Assembly (NCBI RefSeq): GCF_007786445.1
Contig: NZ_VNJI01000002.1
Location: 62,001-126,000, forward strand
Source of the DNA: Paenibacillus cremeus
Lineage (GTDB): Bacteria; Bacillota; Bacilli; Paenibacillales; NBRC-103111
Length of the DNA stretch: 64,000 nt
Direction of reading: 5' to 3'
Each line of letters starts with the position of its first letter. Position 1 is the stretch's first letter. The notes beneath the pieces are model-generated. The model was not told the DNA's origin and did not search any database. It saw only the letters and a program-made list of their open reading frames with translations. Positions 59,149 through 64,000 of this stretch are shown here, one piece after another. The translations under genes were made by a program, and so were the position numbers.

Positions 59149-59189
59149 GGCGGGCTCGTCCGCTTTCAATCTTGTTAGGAGGCCGCATC

Positions 59190-59870
59190 TTGGAAAAGTT
59201 TAACATCGCGATCGATGGCCCGGCAGGAGCAGGGAAAAGCACGATCGCCCGGCTCGTCGCAGAAGCGCTTGGCTTTATTTACATCGATACCGGGGCAATG
59301 TACCGAGCGGTTACTTGGAGCATCCTGCAGAAGGGCTTGGAGCCGGATCAAACTGCGGAGATGATCCAACTGGCAAACAGTATGGATATTCGTCTTATGC
59401 CGGGACCACAAGGTCAGCTTGTTTTTGTCGATGGGGCTGAGGTCACAGGGGTTATTCGAACGGCCGAAGTGACAGGCAACGTATCCCGCGTTTCCTCCAT
59501 CGCTGAAATTCGCAGCATTCTGGTGGCCAAGCAGAAGGAGCTTGCTCAGAGCAAAGGCGTGGTGATGGACGGCCGCGATATCGGAAGCCATGTGCTGCCG
59601 GATGCAGAAGTGAAGATCTTTCTGACCGCAAGTGTCCGCATTCGAGCAGAACGTCGCTTCAAAGAAATACAAGACGTGCAGCAGGGAATTACTCTCGAGC
59701 GTCTGGAACAGGAAATTGCCGAGCGGGACCGGATGGATGAGCAGCGGGAGGCTTCACCACTTGTGAAAGCACCGGATGCCGTTTTGATGGATACGACCCA
59801 AATGACGATTCCGGAAGTGGTGGAATCCATTTTGGAACTTTGCAAGACGCAGGTGAGCGGAGGGACGTAA
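59190..59870 (+). CDS. cmk: Cytidylate kinase
   Basis: Phosphorylates CMP and dCMP with ATP. The 226 residues (B. subtilis has 224) begin near the Walker A IAIDGPAGAGKST, then YIDTGAMYRAVTW, with DGRDIGSHVLPDAEVKIFL and RAERRFKEIQ. TTG 59190 after TTAGGAGG is chosen; the frame from 59085 has no signals. plsC follows 1 bp after. Confidence 0.94.
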   Translation: MEKFNIAIDGPAGAGKSTIARLVAEALGFIYIDTGAMYRAVTWSILQKGLEPDQTAEMIQLANSMDIRLMPGPQGQLVFVDGAEVTGVIRTAEVTGNVSRVSSIAEIRSILVAKQKELAQSKGVVMDGRDIGSHVLPDAEVKIFLTASVRIRAERRFKEIQDVQQGITLERLEQEIAERDRMDEQREASPLVKAPDAVLMDTTQMTIPEVVESILELCKTQVSGGT

Positions 59871-59871
59871 G

Positions 59872-60456
59872 ATGCTTTATGTGACGCTTCGCGGCATGTT
59901 TCGATTTATCTTTGGTTTTTTTTACCGCTTGAAGGCGATTGGGACAGAGAACATTCCCCTCAGCGGGCCGGTTGTACTGTGTGCGAATCACACCAGCAAC
60001 TTTGATCCGCCGCTGCTTGGCTCGCCGATCGATCGCAAAGTGCATTATATGGCCAAAGCGGAGCTGTTCGAACTGCCTGTTCTAAGCTACGTACTACCGC
60101 GGATTTGTGCATTTCCTGTCAAACGCGGCGGTGTTAGTAAAGAATCTATACGGTTGTCCATTCAGCTGTTGAAGGATGGAGAGATTCTAGGCATTTTCCC
60201 TGAAGGAACGCGCAGCAATGCCGGCGGAATGGGAAAGAAGGGCGCAGCCAGTCTGGCGCTCAAATCCGGTGCCACGGTGATACCGGCGGCCATCGTCGGG
60301 CAATATAAGCTGTTCCGTCAGATGAAGGTGATTTACGGCCCACCGGTCGATATAACGGAATTTGCCGACAGCGGATCTGAAGGCTTGGAGCAAGCGACGG
60401 ATAAAATCATGGCTACCATCCGAACGATGGTAAAGCAATACGAATCGAAATCATAA
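59872..60456 (+). CDS. plsC: 1-acyl-sn-glycerol-3-phosphate acyltransferase
   Basis: Second acylation of phospholipid synthesis, giving phosphatidic acid. The 194 residues have the catalytic HxxxxD box in ANHTSNFDPP and the substrate motif FPEGTRSN, plus a short hydrophobic N-terminus (FRFIFGFFYRL). Coupled to cmk with a 1-bp gap. In this family cmk-plsC-ypfD is a common arrangement. Confidence 0.92.
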   Translation: MLYVTLRGMFRFIFGFFYRLKAIGTENIPLSGPVVLCANHTSNFDPPLLGSPIDRKVHYMAKAELFELPVLSYVLPRICAFPVKRGGVSKESIRLSIQLLKDGEILGIFPEGTRSNAGGMGKKGAASLALKSGATVIPAAIVGQYKLFRQMKVIYGPPVDITEFADSGSEGLEQATDKIMATIRTMVKQYESKS

Positions 60457-60537
60457 ATCGTGGCATACTTAAAAAAATGATGAAGTAATTTATTTTCCAA
60501 ATACATTGTTGTCAGGTTGCTAAGGAGGGTATTCGAC

Positions 60538-61746
60538 ATGTCAGAAGAAGTTAAAGTGGAACAAGCAGAGGTAACCCAGGAAGAATCGATGGCGAATGTA
60601 ACCTTTTTAAAGAAAGGCGATATCGTCAAAGGGAAAGTCATTAAAGTTGACTCCGATCAAGCGATTGTTGACGTGGGTTACAAGTATGACGGTGTGATCC
60701 CATTGCGCGAGCTTTCTTCGGTTCAAATCGAAGATGCTGCTGAAGGGATTGGCGCTGGTCAAGAGGTCGAGCTGAAAGTATTGACCATCGACGACCACAA
60801 AGAGAAGCTTGTTCTCTCCAAGCGTGCGATCGACAGCGAGAAAGCTTGGGATAAGCTGAATGCCGATATGGAGAATAAAACGGTCCTTGAAGCGAAAGTA
60901 GCTGAAGTTGTCAAAGGCGGCTTGGTCGTTGACGTTGGTCTTCGCGGCTTCGTTCCGGCATCGATGGTAGAGCGCACATTCGTTGAAGATTTCAGCGATT
61001 ACAAAGGCCGTACGCTTCGTCTTCGCGTCAAAGAAATGGATAAAGAGAAGAACAAAGTAGTTTTGTCCCAAAAAGACGTTCTGGATGAAGAATTCGACGT
61101 CAAAAAGAAAGAAACCTTGTCCAAAATTTCGGTTGGCCAAACGTTGGACGGTACGGTTCAGCGCCTGACGCAATTTGGTGCGTTTATCGATATCGGCGGC
61201 GTAGACGGCTTGGTGCACATTTCCGAAATGGCATGGCATCATGTAGAAACCCCTTCGGAAGTCGTTAAAGAAGGCGACAAAGTGAAAGTACAAGTATTGA
61301 AGGTGGATCCGGAGAATGAGCGCATTTCCTTGAGCATCCGGGCAACGCAGCCAGGGCCTTGGCAGTCGATCAGCAGCATCAAGACGGGCGATATCGTAAC
61401 GGGTACAGTGAAGCGACTGGTGAACTTCGGTGCTTTCGTTGAAGTGGCGCCTGGTGTGGAAGGCTTGGTGCATATCTCGCAAATTTCCCACAAGCATGTC
61501 GCAACGCCGCAAGAAGTGCTGAAGGAAGGGCAACAAGTTCAAGTGAAGGTGCTGGACATGAACCCGGACGAGAAGCGCATTTCCTTGAGCATCAAGGAAA
61601 CCGAAGAAGCGCCTGCCCGTGAGCCTCGCGAGCCAAGACCAGAACGTGAGAGAGCGCCACGCAAGCAGGAATCGATCTCCCATGAAGAGGGCTTCAAGAC
61701 GACGCTGGGCGATAAGTTTGGCGACATGTTAAGCAAATTTAAATAA
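60538..61746 (+). CDS. ypfD: Ribosomal protein S1 homologue (four S1 domains)
   Basis: RNA-binding protein with four S1 repeats (about residues 13-82, 100-165, 186-254, 271-339), recognisable by repeated KGxVxxxxxFGAFV-type motifs, for example VKRLVNFGAFVEVAPGVEGL. A basic C-terminal tail (REPREPRPERERAPRKQ) follows. Length 402 is typical of Bacillota S1-like proteins; the role in translation is less central than in E. coli. ATG 60538 has AAGGAGGG upstream. Confidence 0.93.
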   Translation: MSEEVKVEQAEVTQEESMANVTFLKKGDIVKGKVIKVDSDQAIVDVGYKYDGVIPLRELSSVQIEDAAEGIGAGQEVELKVLTIDDHKEKLVLSKRAIDSEKAWDKLNADMENKTVLEAKVAEVVKGGLVVDVGLRGFVPASMVERTFVEDFSDYKGRTLRLRVKEMDKEKNKVVLSQKDVLDEEFDVKKKETLSKISVGQTLDGTVQRLTQFGAFIDIGGVDGLVHISEMAWHHVETPSEVVKEGDKVKVQVLKVDPENERISLSIRATQPGPWQSISSIKTGDIVTGTVKRLVNFGAFVEVAPGVEGLVHISQISHKHVATPQEVLKEGQQVQVKVLDMNPDEKRISLSIKETEEAPAREPREPRPERERAPRKQESISHEEGFKTTLGDKFGDMLSKFK

Positions 61747-61773
61747 GCAGATCAACGAAAAGAGGAATCCGAA

Positions 61774-62850
61774 GTGCGTATTTCCAGGAAAATGGAGCAT
61801 GTGCATCATGCGCTTCGGCTTGGACAAAGCGGGAAGCATGGCTTCCAGGATGTCAAGCTGATTCCTAATTGTCTGCCTGGCATCGCTTCGGATCACATAG
61901 CATTACAAACCCAAATCGGCGAACTCATTCTGAGCTCGCCGATTATTATTAATGCGATGACCGGAGGGGCACAGGAGACCGAGGAGATTAACCGGGAGCT
62001 TGCCATAGCCGCCCGTGAAACCGGACTTGCCATGGCGGTTGGCTCGCAGATGTCCGCCCTTCGCAATCCGGAGGTATCCTCCAGCTACGAAGTGGTTCGG
62101 AAAGTGAATCCGGAGGGGATCGTGTTTGCCAATCTTGGCAGTGAAGCGACCGTGGAGCAAGCGAGACAAGCGATCGAGATGCTGCGGGCGGATGCGCTTC
62201 AAATTCACTTGAATGTGATGCAGGAGCTGATCATGCCGGAGGGAGACCGGAATTTCAGCGGCATGCTGGAGCGGATCGAAGCCATCGTGCGACAAGTAGG
62301 CATACCGGTGATCGTGAAAGAAGTAGGGTTTGGCATGGTGAGCGAAAGCGCAGAAGCGCTGCTGGATTGCGGAGTGCAAATCATTGACGTAGGCGGCCGG
62401 GGGGGCACCAATTTTGCCGCAATTGAAAATGCCCGACGGGAGCAGCCGATGGAATGGTTGAACGACTGGGGCTGCACGACCTCAGTAGCCTTGCTTGAGG
62501 CGCTGGAAGCCAAGCGGAGTCATACAAGTCAAGTCTCGATTATTGCGACGGGGGGGATCGGCGAAGCAGTGGACATTTGCAAAGCGCTAACGCTCGGCGC
62601 TTCAGCTGTAGGGATGGCCGGCGGGCTGCTGAAGCTGCTTCGCTCCGATGGGACAGAGGCGCTAATCAAGCGGATCGAGTCGCTGCATAGCGAGCTGCGC
62701 TTGCTCATGACGGCGATGGGCTCGCGAACGATGGCTTCCCTTGCCGAGGCTCCTGTAGTCATTACGGGAGAAACGGCGGCATGGTGCACTGCAAGAGGGA
62801 TCTCCACGGAGGCTTACGCTCGCCGCCAAGGATATGCGAAGCGCAAGTAA
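61774..62850 (+). CDS. fni: Type 2 isopentenyl-diphosphate isomerase
   Basis: FMN- and NAD(P)H-dependent isomerase making dimethylallyl diphosphate. The 358 residues show ISRKMEHVHHALRLG, MTGGAQETEEINRELA, VGSQMSALRNPEV, the HLNVMQELIMPEGDRNF block and the FMN-phosphate region IIDVGGRGGTNFAAIE and IATGGIGEAVD. GTG start with AAAAGAGG upstream. Follows ypfD as in B. subtilis. Confidence 0.93.
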   Translation: MRISRKMEHVHHALRLGQSGKHGFQDVKLIPNCLPGIASDHIALQTQIGELILSSPIIINAMTGGAQETEEINRELAIAARETGLAMAVGSQMSALRNPEVSSSYEVVRKVNPEGIVFANLGSEATVEQARQAIEMLRADALQIHLNVMQELIMPEGDRNFSGMLERIEAIVRQVGIPVIVKEVGFGMVSESAEALLDCGVQIIDVGGRGGTNFAAIENARREQPMEWLNDWGCTTSVALLEALEAKRSHTSQVSIIATGGIGEAVDICKALTLGASAVGMAGGLLKLLRSDGTEALIKRIESLHSELRLLMTAMGSRTMASLAEAPVVITGETAAWCTARGISTEAYARRQGYAKRK

Positions 62851-62962
62851 TGAAAACCATACAGAAAAGCCATACTAAGGAAAAAGTTCGGGAGCAGCAC
62901 TCTTCCCTCTTATTGGAGTGTAAGGAGCGGCTCAAGAAAAATTTTTCGTTAGGTGGGTGCGA

Positions 62963-63589
62963 ATGAATGCAGGCTATTTGTCCTCAGTGCTGATGGTGAT
63001 CTCACTGATTCTGTTCGCCAGTGGCTGGAAGAACGTCATCATAAGAGGTATTACTCACCAGAGTCTACTTCTTTTTTTTATTTTCTGGCTGCTTTGTTCT
63101 CTGGGGAGCTGGAGCTGGAACGGGGTGCATTATAGCGGGATTGTAGGCTTGCTCCTTATTACGTCGGGGATCGCGATAGCCCGAGCTTCCGGTGCCATGC
63201 TGAGGCTGCATGTGATTTCGGTAGGCTTGCTGCTGGGCTCCGTCTCCTTCTTTTTGAAGGAAAGCCTGCATCTGATACCCTCGATAATCGTTTACAGCAC
63301 AACGGTGACCATCTCGGGGATTATCGGCCTGTTAGCTGCGGTAACACTGCGCCAATCGGCGCTTCAAATCGCTGCCGTATCGATCGGATTGTTGATTGGT
63401 GACGGCATGTTCGCGTATTCGCATAAAGAGCATGTGCAGATGAGTATGGGGGGAGCTGCGTTTCAAGATCTATGGTGGATGACGATGTTCATGACGCGAA
63501 CGTTATCCATGGCAGTATTATCGATGCTGGAAGGCTTCAAACGCGCTGCCGGATTTGTTTGGGAGACGATCCGTAACCGTAGAGAATAA
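62963..63589 (+). CDS. yphA: YphA-like integral membrane protein
   Basis: A 208-residue protein with about six membrane spans (LSSVLMVISLILFASG, LLLFFIFWLLCSLGS and others). Matches the uncharacterised YphA position between fni and yphB. GGTGG precedes ATG 62963; an in-frame GTG at 62957 is possible. Function unknown. Confidence 0.7.
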   Translation: MNAGYLSSVLMVISLILFASGWKNVIIRGITHQSLLLFFIFWLLCSLGSWSWNGVHYSGIVGLLLITSGIAIARASGAMLRLHVISVGLLLGSVSFFLKESLHLIPSIIVYSTTVTISGIIGLLAAVTLRQSALQIAAVSIGLLIGDGMFAYSHKEHVQMSMGGAAFQDLWWMTMFMTRTLSMAVLSMLEGFKRAAGFVWETIRNRRE

Positions 63590-63640
63590 CGGCCAAGCTC
63601 TCGTAGCCTGCCAAAGTGACGCAAAAAGGAAGTGGTTTGG

Positions 63641-64000
63641 ATGTGGGCATGGATCGTAGAACAAAAATATACGGTAGGCGTTATCCTTGGGGTTATCTTT
63701 GGTCTCGGCGCCAGGCTGAATATGCTCAGAACGGATTACAGGCAGTATCCCACGTATCCGCACGGGAAAATCATTCATATTGCCCTTGGTGTCATTGCAG
63801 CCGGCTTGGGAGCTGTGGCGATCCCAGCCCTATTGGAGAAAAATTATACAGCGATCACCTTTCTGGGAGCGGCCGCTCAACAATTTCGCGATGTCCGCAA
63901 CATGGAACGGCAAACGCTGAGTAAAATCGATAGCATGGAGCTCGTTCCACGCGGTGCCACTTACATCGAAGGCATTGCTATGGTGTTTGAGGGACGCAAC
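63641..64000 (+). CDS. yphB: YphB, YIEGIA-domain protein (3' end cut off)
   Basis: First 120 residues of a YIEGIA-family protein. The family name motif is visible as TYIEGIAMVFEG near the window edge. The N-terminal part has two hydrophobic segments (YTVGVILGVIFGLGARLN and IIHIALGVIAAGLGAVA). AAAAGGAAG precedes the ATG. The gene continues beyond 64000. B. subtilis has yphA-yphB in the same order upstream of seaA/der. Confidence 0.85.
   Translation, partial: MWAWIVEQKYTVGVILGVIFGLGARLNMLRTDYRQYPTYPHGKIIHIALGVIAAGLGAVAIPALLEKNYTAITFLGAAAQQFRDVRNMERQTLSKIDSMELVPRGATYIEGIAMVFEGRN

Noticed and set aside
60607-61683. 358-codon frame antisense to the S1-like gene
   Set aside because: Shadow: Phe/His/Asn-rich, no start signals, fully inside the S1 repeats.

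Overview
The window looks like chromosomal DNA of an endospore-forming, flagellated Bacillota, most probably Paenibacillus or a close relative. The reasons are Bacillus-type spore genes in conserved order, strong AGGAGG-type ribosome binding sites with frequent GTG and TTG starts, GC-rich codons, a T-box, an FMN riboswitch, and several gene blocks syntenic with Bacillus subtilis but with Paenibacillus-like differences. No prophage, insertion sequence, CRISPR array, rRNA or tRNA gene was seen. I name genes by motif and synteny only; no database search was possible.

Layout: 1-3095 is the end of a branched-chain 2-oxoacid dehydrogenase operon (bkdAA partial, bkdAB, bkdB), followed by a tiny antisense prli42 and an M20 peptidase. 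4592-11786 holds DUF3866, an antisense mciZ-like gene, nudF, an EndoQ-type nuclease, spoIIM, fur, ald, yqzK and xerD. 11893-17925 is nucleoside salvage (deoB, two purine nucleoside phosphorylases, pdp), interrupted by two tiny minus-strand genes behind a sigma-G-like promoter, a YvyF-like gene and a small CuA cupredoxin. 18097-19688 is a chemoreceptor gene broken by one frameshift. 19869-26247 is the sporulation block dacF, spoIIAA-spoIIAB-sigF, spoVAA-spoVAB-spoVAF, then lysA and ppiB.

28521-32626 is the riboflavin operon (FMN riboswitch, ribD, ribE, ribBA, ribH), followed by scpA-scpB, ytfI-ytfJ, an HD-GYP protein and a SRAP protein. 37451-47343 is dacB-spmA-spmB, a compact amidase, rluB and resABCDE (cytochrome c maturation plus the redox two-component system). 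serA with its T-box faces the other way. 49508-53072 carries less conserved genes: rhodanese, a membrane-anchored protein of unknown function, a CPBP protease and a polysaccharide deacetylase. 53343-64000 is mecB, gudB, prsW, a zinc-ribbon gene, ypeB, ypfA, ypfB, cmk, plsC, ypfD, fni, yphA and yphB (cut by the window end).

The commonest theme is sporulation and germination, with candidate sigma-H, sigma-E, sigma-F and sigma-G promoters at appropriate genes. No clearly new multi-gene system was found. The most interesting items are a 153-bp palindrome between resA and resB, a purine nucleoside phosphorylase paralogue changed at two base-recognition residues, a putative forespore operon of 26- and 60-residue proteins, an extended MciZ-like protein antisense to DUF3866, crossing hairpins between lysA and ppiB, and a long spacer in the FMN leader.
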